From assembly GCF_014230465.1 (NCBI RefSeq), contig NZ_JAAXCY010000007.1, positions 310,001-374,000 of the forward strand: a DNA stretch of 64,000 nucleotides, read 5' to 3'. The translations under genes were made by a program, and so were the position numbers. The stretch's first letter is position 1. Each line of letters starts with the position of its first letter. The stretch comes from Pseudomonas cremoris (GTDB lineage Bacteria; Pseudomonadota; Gammaproteobacteria; Pseudomonadales; Pseudomonadaceae). Below, piece by piece: positions 28,531 to 37,860 of the stretch. The notes beneath the pieces were generated by a model. The model worked only from the letters and a program-made list of their open reading frames with translations, was not told the origin of the DNA and did not search any database.

Positions 28531-29848
28531 AAAACCGGTTGGCCGGCCGAGGCAAACCCAGGTTCTCGCGCAACGTCGTGCCTTCATACTCGTGCCGGAA
28601 TATCCCGCGCCCTTGCAGTTCGGGCACGACTTTATCGACGAAGTCATCCAGCCCACCCGGCAGCCACGGGAACATGATGTTGAAACCGTCGCTGCCCTCC
28701 TCCTCCAGCCATTGCTGCATCTGGTCTGCAATGCCGCAGGGCGTGCCGACAAACGACAAGCCGGCATAACCGCCCAGGCGTTGCGCCAATTGACGCACGG
28801 TGAGTTGTTCACGGTCCGCCAAGGCCAGTACGCGCTCGCGGGAGCTTTGGCTGCCGTTGGTCTCCGGGATGCTTGGCAGGAATTTATCCGGATCAAACTT
28901 CGACGCATCCGTGCCCAACGCGACTGACAGTGAGGCGATAGCGCTCTGTTCATGCACCAGGCTGTCGAGGTGCGCGCGGATGCGGCGTGCTTCGTCCAGA
29001 GTATCGCCAACGACCACAAATGCGCCGGGAAGGATTTTCAAGTGGTCCGGGTTACGTTGGATCAGGCGCATGCGGCGCTTGATGTCCGCATAGAACGCCT
29101 TGCCCTCCTCCAAGGTGCCCGGTGCCACGAAGATCACCTCGGCGGTTTCTGCCGCCAATTGCCGCCCAGGCTCTGAAGAGCCGGCCTGCACGATCACCGG
29201 CCAACCTTGTACCGGCCGGGCGATATGCAGCGGGCCGCGCACGCTCAGGTAGCGGCCTTTGTGATCCAGGGTGTGCAGCTTGTCCGGGTCAAAATAGATG
29301 CCGCTGTCGGCATCGCGGATAAACGCGTCATCGGCCCAACTGTCCCACAGCCCGGTGACCACGTCGTAGAACTCACGGGCGCGGGCGTAACGCTCATCGT
29401 GGGAATACGCCTCGTCCAGGCCAAAATTCAACGCAGCATCGGGGTTGGCAGTGGTGACGATATTCCAGCCGGCACGGCCATTGCTCAGGTGGTCGAGTGA
29501 GGCAAAGCGCCGGGCGATATGGAACGGTTCGTCGTACGTCGTCGAGGCTGTGGCCACCAACCCGATATGGTCGGTGGCCTGGCTCAGGGCGGACAACAGC
29601 GTGAAGGGTTCGAAAGACGTGGCGGTATGGCTGCGCTTCAACGCCTCGGTCGGCATATTCAGCAAGGCCAGGTGGTCGGCCATGAAAAACGCATCGAAGC
29701 GCCCACGCTCAAGGGTTTGTGCAAAGCGCTTGAGGTGGGCGAAGTTGAAGTTGGCGTCCCGAAACGCGCCGGGATAGCGCCAGGCGCCGGTGTGGATACT
29801 GGCTGGGCGCATGAACGCGCCCAGTTTGAGTTGGCGTTGTGCGGGCAT
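28520..29848 (-). CDS. NtaA/SnaA/DszA family FMN-dependent monooxygenase (second copy)
   Basis: A 442-residue LLM-class monooxygenase. MPAQRQLKLGAFMRPASIHTG, EPFTLLSALSQATDHIGLV, EPFHIARRFASLDHLSNGRAGWN and PVIVQAGSSEPGRQLAAETAEV are family markers. AGGGAG supports the ATG at 29848. It is the last gene of a unit with a TonB receptor, an arylsulfotransferase-like protein and an SsuA-type binding protein, so an organosulfur substrate is likely. It needs a separate flavin reductase, not encoded here. It is a paralogue of the protein at 13118. Confidence 0.85.
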   Translation of the reverse strand: MPAQRQLKLGAFMRPASIHTGAWRYPGAFRDANFNFAHLKRFAQTLERGRFDAFFMADHLALLNMPTEALKRSHTATSFEPFTLLSALSQATDHIGLVATASTTYDEPFHIARRFASLDHLSNGRAGWNIVTTANPDAALNFGLDEAYSHDERYARAREFYDVVTGLWDSWADDAFIRDADSGIYFDPDKLHTLDHKGRYLSVRGPLHIARPVQGWPVIVQAGSSEPGRQLAAETAEVIFVAPGTLEEGKAFYADIKRRMRLIQRNPDHLKILPGAFVVVGDTLDEARRIRAHLDSLVHEQSAIASLSVALGTDASKFDPDKFLPSIPETNGSQSSRERVLALADREQLTVRQLAQRLGGYAGLSFVGTPCGIADQMQQWLEEEGSDGFNIMFPWLPGGLDDFVDKVVPELQGRGIFRHEYEGTTLRENLGLPRPANRFFSS

Positions 29849-29936
29849 GGGGCACTCCCTGAAAGTAAGCGCCCAACAATGTCCGCACCGGTTTGGCCTG
29901 TCCAATAATCAAACGTGCTGGCTTATGCCTTGGTGA

Positions 29937-32237
29937 TCAAAAGTCATAACGCGCCGTCGCGCCCAACGTACGTGGCGTACCCAACACGCCGGTATAGGCG
30001 CCGTTCGGCGAGTTCCACAGGGTGGTGTAGTAGGTTTTGTCGAAGGCATTTTTCAGCCACAACGACACGTCCCATTGCCCATCACCCCAGTTTCCGCGCA
30101 CGCCGGTCGACAGGTTGACCAGCGCATAACCCGGCAACTGGGCTTCGCGGGAATCGTCAAGGGTGCCCACGGCATGGGAGCGCCACGCATAGTTGCCATT
30201 CACATAGGGTTGCAGGCCGTTGTCGAGCTGCCATTGGTAGCTGGCGGTGGTGTTGTAGATCCACTTCGATGCACCGACCACGGCGTGCCCGCTCAAGTCA
30301 CAGGCGGCGGGCGCACCTGGGCGCAGGGCGACTTCGGCTGGGCATGGCGCGTCCTCATACGACAGGTAGCGCACATCGTTGAACGAGCCGTTGACGCTGA
30401 GGGTCAAGCCACGCACGGGCCGCCAACTGCTCTCCAGCTCCAGGCCACGACTGCGAACCGTGCCCGCGTTGGTGAGGTAGCTGGTGAGGTTGGCATCGTC
30501 GTAGGCGTTGGTCTGGTAGCCGTGTACCACGGTCCAGAACAGGTTGGCGTTGAGCGTCAGGCGTTGGTCGAGCAGTGTGGTCTTGACGCCCAGTTCGGCG
30601 TCGTTGGCGCGTTCGCTGCCGATCAACAGTGAGTCGGCCCCGGCGACCGGTGCACTGGCCACACTGAGGTTGACGCCACCGGACTTCTCACCGTGGGACA
30701 ACGAAGCGTACGCCAGCACGTGTTCATTGACATGCCAGGCCAGGCTGGCCAGCGCCGAGGGGCTGAAGCTGTAGAGGCTCAAGTCGCCGGAGCCGTACGC
30801 CCCTACTCGCCCGGCCCTGGCGGCAGCGGCTGCGCCCGTCACCGTAGCGCCGCCAACGGGAGCGTCACGCGTGACATTCGCCTGTTTGCGTTCGTAGGTG
30901 CCGCGCAGGCCCAGGCTGAAATCCACCGTGGGTGTCAGGTGCCAAGTCCCTTGGGCAAACGTGGCAAAGCTGTCGGTATCGACGGTCCCATGGCCGACGC
31001 TGGTCACATTATTCAGTGCGCCTTGGGGCGTACCGTTCCAGGTATCGGCCAACGGGCCGTAATCGGTGAACACGGTATTGCGCATTTCCTGGCGGAAGTA
31101 ATACGCGCCCAGCACGTAGTCGAAGTGTTCGCCCACCGGCGAGGCCAGCCGCAGTTCCTGGGAATACTGCTTGTCCCGCGCGGACTGGCCGACGTTGTGC
31201 ATCACATCGACATTCAGTTCGTCGTCGTTGCGCGGGGTGAAATCCCACCAGCGATAGGCGCTGATGGAGGTCAAGGTAAAGTCGCTCGGCAGCGTCCAGT
31301 TTGCCTCCAGCGAGGTGCCGCCCTGGAAGACCTTGACGCTCTGCTCGGCATCCAGGTTGACCCGGCGCCCACTGACCAGTGTCGCGCCCACGGCGGCGGC
31401 GCGTTGCTCGTAGCGGTTGACACCGTTGATGGTCGGCCCGGTACTGAACAACGAGCGGGTACCGGCGCTGGAGTCTTCCTCGTTGTAGTCGGCGAGCCAA
31501 CGCAGATTGAAATCCTCGTTGGGCTTGAACAGCAACTGCGTACGAAAGCCCTGGCGCCCACCGCCGCCCAGGGTGTTGCCATCGTATTCGTTCTTCACAT
31601 AACCGTTTTCATGGGTGCGATACGCCGCAATCCGGCCCGCCAGTGTATCGCTGAGCGGCCCGGAGAAACTTGCCTGGGTTTGCGCATAACCGTCCTCGCC
31701 CACCGAAGTCGCCAGGCTGTCCTGCGGGGTGAAGCTAGGACGTCGGGTGGTGATATTCAGCACCCCCGCCGTGGTGTTCTTGCCAAACAAGGTGCCTTGG
31801 GGCCCGCGCAGCAGTTCGATCTGCTCCACGTCCAGCAGGTCGAACACCGCCATGCCGGGGCGCCCGAGGTACACGTTGTCCAGGTAGATCCCGGCGCTGC
31901 CCTCCAAGCCATCGCTGGCCGGGTTGTTGCCCAGCCCACGAATCGACAGGCTGGATTGGCGCGCATGCATAAACGCCACATTGACGCTGGGCATGGCCTG
32001 CTGCAAATCCTGCAAGCGATACAGGCGTTGCTCCTCAAGGGTTTGCGCGCCAAGCACGCTCATGGCCACGGGCACTTGCTGGGCGTCTTCGGCGCGGCGG
32101 CGCGACTCCACCGTCACCGCTTGCAGCACGGTGTCGGTGTCGCCAGGTAGCGCCTCGGCGGCAGCCGGTAGCGCGTGTATCAACGAGCATAAGCCCAGTG
32201 CACCCACAGTCAGGTGGCGCGAATAAAGCAGAGTCAT
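29937..32237 (-). CDS. TonB-dependent outer-membrane receptor
   Basis: A 766-residue receptor. The signal peptide ends at LPAAAEA, then a plug domain (VPVAMSVLGAQTLEEQRLYRLQDLQQAMPSVNV, SIRGLGNN, VEQIELLRGPQGTLFGKNTTAGVLNI) and a 22-strand barrel ending in the terminal Phe of GATARYDF. No iron or siderophore gene is nearby. It sits 78 bases after the arylsulfotransferase-like gene and 88 before the monooxygenase gene, so I infer import of a bulky organosulfur compound such as a sulfate ester. AAGGAAC precedes the ATG. Confidence 0.85.
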   Translation of the reverse strand: MTLLYSRHLTVGALGLCSLIHALPAAAEALPGDTDTVLQAVTVESRRRAEDAQQVPVAMSVLGAQTLEEQRLYRLQDLQQAMPSVNVAFMHARQSSLSIRGLGNNPASDGLEGSAGIYLDNVYLGRPGMAVFDLLDVEQIELLRGPQGTLFGKNTTAGVLNITTRRPSFTPQDSLATSVGEDGYAQTQASFSGPLSDTLAGRIAAYRTHENGYVKNEYDGNTLGGGGRQGFRTQLLFKPNEDFNLRWLADYNEEDSSAGTRSLFSTGPTINGVNRYEQRAAAVGATLVSGRRVNLDAEQSVKVFQGGTSLEANWTLPSDFTLTSISAYRWWDFTPRNDDELNVDVMHNVGQSARDKQYSQELRLASPVGEHFDYVLGAYYFRQEMRNTVFTDYGPLADTWNGTPQGALNNVTSVGHGTVDTDSFATFAQGTWHLTPTVDFSLGLRGTYERKQANVTRDAPVGGATVTGAAAAARAGRVGAYGSGDLSLYSFSPSALASLAWHVNEHVLAYASLSHGEKSGGVNLSVASAPVAGADSLLIGSERANDAELGVKTTLLDQRLTLNANLFWTVVHGYQTNAYDDANLTSYLTNAGTVRSRGLELESSWRPVRGLTLSVNGSFNDVRYLSYEDAPCPAEVALRPGAPAACDLSGHAVVGASKWIYNTTASYQWQLDNGLQPYVNGNYAWRSHAVGTLDDSREAQLPGYALVNLSTGVRGNWGDGQWDVSLWLKNAFDKTYYTTLWNSPNGAYTGVLGTPRTLGATARYDF

Positions 32238-32315
32238 CGCAAGTTCCTTAACGCAAAGATGAGTCGATACTTCGCTGCGCGTGGCCTGCGTGAGCGTGAT
32301 CGTTGCTGTCGTTGT

Positions 32316-33425
32316 TCAGTCACGCAGCCATGGGAGGTCCTGGCGCTGGTAACGGTGGGCGCGGAAGATCGCGTTGTTTTCCCCCGGCAGGTAGCGGCGG
32401 GACGCTTCATCGGGATAGGGGGCGAAATGCGGGTTGATGTACTCCCACACCACGTCGCCGGCCGGGGTAACTTCGAACAAGCGTCCGAAGTTGGCCTCGG
32501 TCACCAGGGTGTTGCCGTTATGCAAGCGTTGCGCGCCGCCCATGAACGGCGTGAAGAACGCGTAGCCTGGGGTGTCGGCGTATTGCCATTCGATACGCTG
32601 CTTCAGTGGGTCTATTTCAAGGATGCGCGAGTGCGGCATGCTGATATGCGGACGGGAAATACCGTTGTCGAACACCAGCACATTGCCGTTTTCCAGTTCG
32701 CTCGGGCAGTGCTGCTGCGCTACCAGGTCGTGGCCCAGGCGCCACAGCACCTCACCGCTGCCGCGCTGGATAGCAACCACCGAAGAGACGCTGCGCAGGC
32801 TGAGAATGACCTTGCCATCGCGGCCCGGCGACACAGCATTGGTCATTGGCCAGTGGTAGCGTTCGAACGTGTCGTGCAGCGGGTAATCCTCAGGTTTCAG
32901 GTGCTCCCAGCTGCGCCATTCCCATACCACGTGGCCCTGGCGATCGACTTCCTTGACCACATCGGCATAGATCACGCCGCCGGCGGCCTCGCTGCCGGGG
33001 ATCCCGCCGACGACTCGGCTGGCCAGTTCCGCACTCAATGGCTCGACGGTGGTGTACAGCAGGTGGCCGTTGTCCAGCCACTGGGCATCGTGATGGTGCA
33101 ACAGGTCGGTGTGTTCCCATACCACTTCGCCTTCGGGAGTCACTTCGCTGAACGCACCGCCATGCCACACCGACCAGCCCGGGAACAGCTCGGGCGAGTC
33201 GGGGTGGTTGCCGTTGTAGCCGAGGTTACCATTGGGCAGGATCACGGCATCGCGCCCCGGGCGCTGGGGCAGCTTCCAGCGATGGACAACTTCGCCGTCG
33301 AGGTCGATCAGAAACACCTGGCCGTCGGCGGTTTGCGGGGCAAACAAGGTGTAGCCGCCGGCGCTGCGGGTGCGGTCGACGCCGATAAGGCCGGTCTTCT
33401 GGCGCTTGAGTGTGGTGCGGTGCAT
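32316..33425 (-). CDS. Arylsulfotransferase (ASST)-like beta-propeller protein
   Basis: A 369-residue protein of repeated four-stranded blades (FLIDLDGEVVHRWKLP, VTPEGEVVWEHTD, VDRQGHVVWEWRSWEH, IDPLKQRIEWQYADTP, VTPAGDVVWEYINP), the pattern of the Asst/PQQ-like propeller family. Histidines in LLHHHDAQWLDNGHLLYT and the Arg/His-rich NGISRPHISMPHSR are candidate catalytic residues for sulfuryl transfer. No signal peptide is visible, so unlike E. coli AssT it is probably cytoplasmic. GGAG precedes the ATG. Sulfotransferase activity is inferred from the fold and the organosulfur context. Confidence 0.7.
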   Translation of the reverse strand: MHRTTLKRQKTGLIGVDRTRSAGGYTLFAPQTADGQVFLIDLDGEVVHRWKLPQRPGRDAVILPNGNLGYNGNHPDSPELFPGWSVWHGGAFSEVTPEGEVVWEHTDLLHHHDAQWLDNGHLLYTTVEPLSAELASRVVGGIPGSEAAGGVIYADVVKEVDRQGHVVWEWRSWEHLKPEDYPLHDTFERYHWPMTNAVSPGRDGKVILSLRSVSSVVAIQRGSGEVLWRLGHDLVAQQHCPSELENGNVLVFDNGISRPHISMPHSRILEIDPLKQRIEWQYADTPGYAFFTPFMGGAQRLHNGNTLVTEANFGRLFEVTPAGDVVWEYINPHFAPYPDEASRRYLPGENNAIFRAHRYQRQDLPWLRD

Positions 33426-33487
33426 GGCTTTTCTCCGGGTGCAGGAACCCCTGCCGGGCGTACACCGGCAAGGTTGAAAACGATCAG

Positions 33488-34462
33488 TCAGTTAGGGGAT
33501 GGCAGTACGGCGTTGAAGCGCGGGTCGAATATCTGCCCGACGTCCAGCGGTCGTGGGATCACGTGTTCGGTCGCGAACGTGTCCGCCAGGCGCTGTTGCA
33601 AGGCGATGACCGCCGGATCAATGGGTACGTAATTCAGGTTCTGGTGGGCGAGCATGTCGCGCACCAACGCCACCGGCAGTCGCGTGGTCTGGGCGAACAC
33701 CTCGGCCCAGGCGTCCGGGTGTGCGGTGGCCCAGGCTTGGGCTCGCGCCAGGCGTGCCAGCAAGTCGCCGGCCTGGGCGGCACGCTCAGGGTCGGCCAGG
33801 GCCTTGAGGCTGGCCACGGTAAAGTTCTGCCCGGTTTCCGGCCATGGGCCGCCGTCCACCAGGATGCGTGCGCCACGGGACGTTGCCTGGCCCACAAAGG
33901 GGTACCACACCGACCAGGCCTCCAGACGGCCGCTGGCGAAGGCGTTTTGTGCGTCAACCGGGCTGACGTAGGCGATGTTCACATCCCTGGAGGTCAGCCC
34001 GGCCTGGCGCAGCGCCGCCAATAACAGGTAATGCCCGCTGGTGCCTTTGGCGACCGCCACGCGCTTGCCTTTCAGGTCGGCAACCTGCTGGACAGTCGAC
34101 CCTTCGGGCAGCAACAGCGCATTGTTGTTCTGCGCACCACTCGCCACACCAATGATGCGCACATCGAACCCGCCCGCCTGGGCAAAGATCGGCGGAGCGT
34201 TGCCCACCACACCGACGTCGATGGCGCCGGCACTGAGGGCTTCGAGCAGCGTGGTCCCGGCGGTGAACGGGTGCCACACCAGGGCGTCCGGCAAGTCCTT
34301 GTCTTCGCCTGCCGCGTGCAGCATGGCTTGGATCAACCCGCTTTGATCGCCCACGTGCAACGCCGCCGACACCGGTTGCACGATCAACAGCGTCGCCAGG
34401 CACGCCATCCCAAGCAGGCGGCGCAGCAAGGGGTGCTTGGCAGCGTGTGGTTTTAGCGTCAT
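33488..34462 (-). CDS. SsuA-type ABC substrate-binding protein
   Basis: A 324-residue periplasmic protein with a signal peptide ending in VSAALHVGDQ. The mature part has LVWHPFTAGTTLLEALSAGAIDVGVVGNAPPIFAQ and VADLKGKRVAVAKGTSGHYLLLAALRQAG, which closely parallels the protein at 14467. It is the first gene of the ASST-like, TonB receptor and monooxygenase unit. It has no permease or ATPase partner in the unit. It is divergent from the AraC-type regulator gene, with only 32 bases between starts. Confidence 0.8.
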   Translation of the reverse strand: MTLKPHAAKHPLLRRLLGMACLATLLIVQPVSAALHVGDQSGLIQAMLHAAGEDKDLPDALVWHPFTAGTTLLEALSAGAIDVGVVGNAPPIFAQAGGFDVRIIGVASGAQNNNALLLPEGSTVQQVADLKGKRVAVAKGTSGHYLLLAALRQAGLTSRDVNIAYVSPVDAQNAFASGRLEAWSVWYPFVGQATSRGARILVDGGPWPETGQNFTVASLKALADPERAAQAGDLLARLARAQAWATAHPDAWAEVFAQTTRLPVALVRDMLAHQNLNYVPIDPAVIALQQRLADTFATEHVIPRPLDVGQIFDPRFNAVLPSPN

Positions 34463-34494
34463 TGTCGTGCCCTCATTTTTGCGTTGAACCCAGT

Positions 34495-35607
34495 ATGTCG
34501 AGGCTTGCCGTGCCGCTCCATGCCAAACACCCCTCCTTTACTGCCACATCGGACACCGCTACGCGCACGGTCGTCGTGCTGGCTTTCGACGACCTGCTGT
34601 TGCTCAACGCCGCTGGGCCGCTGGAGGTGTTTGCGGCGATCCCACGTTTGCTCGGTGGCGACTTCGCCTCACAGCCGCCGTATCGCTTGCTGCTGGCTTC
34701 GCCGCTGGGCGGGCAGATCACGTCGGTGTCAGGGATCAGCGCCACCACCCTGTCATTGCAACAGATCGACCAACAGGCTCCGGTGATCGATACGCTGATC
34801 GTCGCGGGTGGCCCGGGCATGGCCGCGCTGGAGGCCAACGAGCAGGCCTGCGCCTGGCTAAGCCAGCGAGCCACGCACATCCGCCGCCTGTGCTCGATCG
34901 GCACCGGTGCCTTTGCACTCGCCGCTGCCGGCCTGCTGGATGGACGCAAGGTGGTGACCCATTGGAAGTTCGCTGAGGAATTGCAGGCGCGTTACCCCAG
35001 GGTCATCTGCCAGACCGACGCGCTGTACCTGCACGACCACAACCTATGGACCTGCGGTGGAGCCACCGCCGGCATCGACCTGGCATTGGGGTTGGTGGAG
35101 CACGATCTCGGCCCCCACGTGGCACTGTCCCTGGCACGTTATTTCACGGTGTTCCTGTGGCGCTCGGCGGAACAACCGCAATTGAGTGCCTCGTTGAAAG
35201 CCCAATCCACCGCCTTGCGCACCGACCCCGATGTGCGCCTGGCGCGCTTGCATGCCTGGATAGCGGGGAATCTGAATGGCGATCTGCGGGTGGAGCGTCT
35301 GGCCGAGCAATTCGGCATGAGCCCGCGTCATTTTGCACGGGCCTACGTGGCCGCCACTGGCGAAACACCGGCTCAAGCGGTGGAGAGTTTACGCTTGGAG
35401 GCCGCCTGCCGTGTGCTGGCGACCACCAGTGAGCCGATCAAGCGGATTGCCGAAACCGTAGGCTTCGGACGTGAAGAACGCATGCGACGTGCCTTTCAAA
35501 AACAACTGGGTACCAGCCCGCTCGGTTACCGCCAACAAATGAAGGCGGCGCCCGCCAGCCTGCCCCCGTTCCCGATGGGCATCGCCCTGCAAGGGTTGGC
35601 ACACTAA
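34495..35607 (+). CDS. GlxA-family AraC-type transcriptional regulator
   Basis: A 370-residue regulator. The N-terminal part is a DJ-1/PfpI-like domain (VVVLAFDDLLLLNAAGPLEVF, TLIVAGGPGMAAL, RLCSIGTGAFALAAAGLL) and the C-terminus carries two AraC helix-turn-helix motifs (RLAEQFGMSPRHFARAY, IKRIAETVGFGREERMRRAF). The ATG at 34495 is 32 bases from the divergent binding-protein start; an in-frame GTG or ATG upstream would overlap that gene. It is probably the activator of the adjacent organosulfur unit. Confidence 0.85.
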   Translation: MSRLAVPLHAKHPSFTATSDTATRTVVVLAFDDLLLLNAAGPLEVFAAIPRLLGGDFASQPPYRLLLASPLGGQITSVSGISATTLSLQQIDQQAPVIDTLIVAGGPGMAALEANEQACAWLSQRATHIRRLCSIGTGAFALAAAGLLDGRKVVTHWKFAEELQARYPRVICQTDALYLHDHNLWTCGGATAGIDLALGLVEHDLGPHVALSLARYFTVFLWRSAEQPQLSASLKAQSTALRTDPDVRLARLHAWIAGNLNGDLRVERLAEQFGMSPRHFARAYVAATGETPAQAVESLRLEAACRVLATTSEPIKRIAETVGFGREERMRRAFQKQLGTSPLGYRQQMKAAPASLPPFPMGIALQGLAH

Positions 35608-35947
35608 GTTCAACTAAGCCCCCCAACTTAAAACGACAACAACGAAAAAATCCGCCGCAGACTCTGCGGCGGCAACCAAAGGGTAGTGTCGAAGCAGAGC
35701 GGCTAAGACAGTTCCAACGCTACACCCAGCGCTGTTTAAACAACGTGAAGTTTAATTAATCGAATTTCATCCGGCGCCTGGCTGCGGGCCTTTGAAACTG
35801 GGCATAGAATCGGCTTCGGCAACCACGCCAAACACAATAAAAAACTGTAACGCCTCACTTACAAACACCTGCCAATAGAACTTTTTTCGCTGTCAACAAG
35901 TGCGGTGTTTCTGTGCACGCGTTCATTATCCTGGGGAAGTTAATAAC
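35608..35947. other. Intergenic region of 340 bases before the porin gene
   Basis: It contains the GC-rich hairpin at 35652-35672 and then AT-rich sequence from about 35740 (TTAATTAATCGAATTT) that presumably holds the porin promoter. I could not fix -35 and -10 elements. No small gene with a convincing ribosome-binding site was seen. Confidence 0.4.
35652..35672. terminator. GC-rich hairpin after the AraC-type regulator gene
   Basis: CCGCCGCAGA (35652-35661) and TCTGCGGCGG (35663-35672) form a perfect stem. It is preceded by six A on the plus strand, which become a U tract on the minus strand. It is probably a terminator for the regulator gene and blocks antisense reading from the right, though no U tract follows it on the plus strand. 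Confidence 0.55.
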
Positions 35948-37270
35948 ATGATCAAACAGTCGAGCCTGTTAGCGCTGGCGGTGTGCGCCGGTATCAGCCA
36001 AATGGCATTTGCCGAGTCCGTGACGGACCAGGCGGACTCCAAGGGATTTGTCGAAGGCAGTAGCATCACCGGGCTCTTGCGCAACTATTACTTCGACCGT
36101 GACCGCCAAAGCGGCAAGGCCGACAACCGCGACTGGACCCAGGGCGCCATGCTCAACTACGCCTCGGGCTTTACCCAGGGCACCATCGGTTTCGGTGTGG
36201 ATGCCTACGCTTACGGCGGCGTGAAGCTGGACGCCACCCATGCGGACGCCGGCACCGGCGACTTGCCGACCGACCGCCATGGCGACCCGGAAAACGCCTA
36301 TGGCTCCGTGGGCGCGGCGGTGAAGATCAAGGTGTCCAAGACCGAGTTGAAATTCGGTGACATGCAGCCCACCGCACCGGTTTTCGCCACCGGCGGTACG
36401 CGCCTGTTGCCGCAAACGGCCACCGGTTTTGACCTGACCAGCAGCGAAATCGCCGGCCTGGACCTGGAAGCCGGGCACTTCACCAGCACCAACAGCGGCA
36501 TGACCAGCAACCATGACCACGATATCTATGCGACCTACGCCAATATCGCGGCCAACAGCGCCAGTTTTGTCGGCGGCAAATACACCTTTACGCCGTCGCT
36601 GAGCGCGACCGTGTATGCCGGCGAACTGGAAGACATCTGGCGCCAGTACTACACCAACCTCAACTATGTGATCCCGTTGGGGCATGACCAGTCCCTGGCC
36701 CTGGACGGCAACCTGTACCGCACCCTCGACACCGGCAGCGCCAAGGCTGGGGCGATCAACAACACCACGTATTCGTTGGCGGCGGCGTATTCGTTCCTGC
36801 AGGCCCACACGCTGACGCTGTCGTTCCAGAAAGTGCATGGCGACACGCCGTTTGACTACATCGGCACCGGCAACAATGGCGCAGGCGAAGGCGGCGACTC
36901 GGTGTTCCTGGCCAACTCGGTGCAATGGGGCGACTTCAACGGCCCGGGCGAGCAGTCGTGGGGGATCCGTTATGACTTGAACATGGCCAGCTATGGCGTG
37001 CCCGGGTTGAGCTTCATGAGCCGTTACATCAACGGCTCGGATATCAATGGTACTCACACCCCCGCCAACAGCGCCTATGTCGGCGACTACGGTGCCGACG
37101 GCGCGCACCACGAGACGGATGTGGAAGCCAAATACGTGATCCAGAGCGGCCCGGCAAAAAACCTGTCGCTGCGGGTGCGCGATGCCATCGTGTCGTCGAA
37201 TGCCGACCAGGGCGACGGCAAGTTGAACGAGTTGCGTCTGATCGTCGATTACCCCTTTACCCTGCTCTGA
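35948..37270 (+). CDS. OprD-family outer-membrane porin
   Basis: A 440-residue outer-membrane channel. The signal peptide ends at MAFAES, then DSKGFVEGSSITGLLRNYYFDRD, the classic OprD-family N-terminus, and many amphipathic strands, ending LNELRLIVDYPFTLL. GGGGAAG supports the ATG at 35948. Family members admit basic amino acids, carboxylates or other small nutrients. Its nearness to the AraC-type gene may be incidental. It ends 9 bases before the convergent HxlR gene. Confidence 0.9.
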   Translation: MIKQSSLLALAVCAGISQMAFAESVTDQADSKGFVEGSSITGLLRNYYFDRDRQSGKADNRDWTQGAMLNYASGFTQGTIGFGVDAYAYGGVKLDATHADAGTGDLPTDRHGDPENAYGSVGAAVKIKVSKTELKFGDMQPTAPVFATGGTRLLPQTATGFDLTSSEIAGLDLEAGHFTSTNSGMTSNHDHDIYATYANIAANSASFVGGKYTFTPSLSATVYAGELEDIWRQYYTNLNYVIPLGHDQSLALDGNLYRTLDTGSAKAGAINNTTYSLAAAYSFLQAHTLTLSFQKVHGDTPFDYIGTGNNGAGEGGDSVFLANSVQWGDFNGPGEQSWGIRYDLNMASYGVPGLSFMSRYINGSDINGTHTPANSAYVGDYGADGAHHETDVEAKYVIQSGPAKNLSLRVRDAIVSSNADQGDGKLNELRLIVDYPFTLL

Positions 37271-37279
37271 TCACTGCGG

Positions 37280-37753
37280 TTAGGAGCCCAACCGCTGGCG
37301 CATCCCCGCGCTGGCGGCTGGGCCGGCCTGGATCACGCAGTCTTCCAGCGGCACACACTGGCCTTGGGCATTCGCCATCGCCGGTTGCACCGGCAGCCCG
37401 GTAGCGCGCTCGACCACCTCGACACTGGTGCCTTCTTCGGCAAAATGCCGATTGCCCCAAGCCACCAACGACATCAACACTGCGCTGAAATCCTCGCCCT
37501 TGGCCGTCGGCACATATTCGTAGCGTGGCGGTCGCTCGCTGTACGGACGACGCTCCAACATTCCCGCCTCAACCAAACCATTCAGGCGGCGCGTCAACAT
37601 GTTCGGCGCGATGCCCAGGCTGCGCGAAAACTCATCGAAACGGCGCAGGCCGTGCAGCGCGTCGCGCATGATCAAGATGCTCCACCACTCCCCTACCCGC
37701 TCAAGGCTGCGGGCGATAGGGCATTCGTCACTGACGAGGGATTTGCGTTGCAT
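37280..37753 (-). CDS. HxlR-family transcriptional regulator
   Basis: A 157-residue winged-helix regulator. CPIARSLERVGEWWSILIMRDALHGLRRFDEFSRSLGIAPNMLTRRL and PPRYEYVPTAKG are HxlR signatures. The C-terminal 40 residues extend beyond the usual domain and include two cysteines (GQCVPLEDCV). The ATG at 37753 gives the standard short N-terminus. It is divergent from the ketoacyl synthase gene across 107 bases with a 23-bp dyad at 37794-37816, so it may control itself and that gene. Confidence 0.85.
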   Translation of the reverse strand: MQRKSLVSDECPIARSLERVGEWWSILIMRDALHGLRRFDEFSRSLGIAPNMLTRRLNGLVEAGMLERRPYSERPPRYEYVPTAKGEDFSAVLMSLVAWGNRHFAEEGTSVEVVERATGLPVQPAMANAQGQCVPLEDCVIQAGPAASAGMRQRLGS

Positions 37754-37793
37754 GCGAGTTCCTGTGCTCCGGTACAAAGTTGTGTGACGCCAT

Positions 37794-37816
37794 GTTACTT
37801 TCATGATGATAGTGAC
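37794..37816. promoter_or_regulatory. 23-bp dyad, putative HxlR operator
   Basis: The arms GTTACTTTCAT and ATGATAGTGAC flank a central G and pair at 9 of 11 positions. It lies between the divergent HxlR and ketoacyl synthase genes, 41 bases from the first and 45 from the second. The length and symmetry fit a dimeric winged-helix regulator. The link to HxlR is positional inference. Confidence 0.5.
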
Positions 37817-37860
37817 GTCCATAGGGTCTGTACCCTCAACGCAACTGGAGTCGATTGATC

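Noticed and set aside
30693..32150. Antisense frame of 485 codons opposite the TonB receptor gene
   Set aside because: Composition and lack of homology mark it as a shadow of the real receptor gene.
32214..33632. Antisense frame of 472 codons opposite the ASST-like gene
   Set aside because: It starts inside the receptor leader and has no recognisable motif; the minus-strand propeller repeats are convincing.
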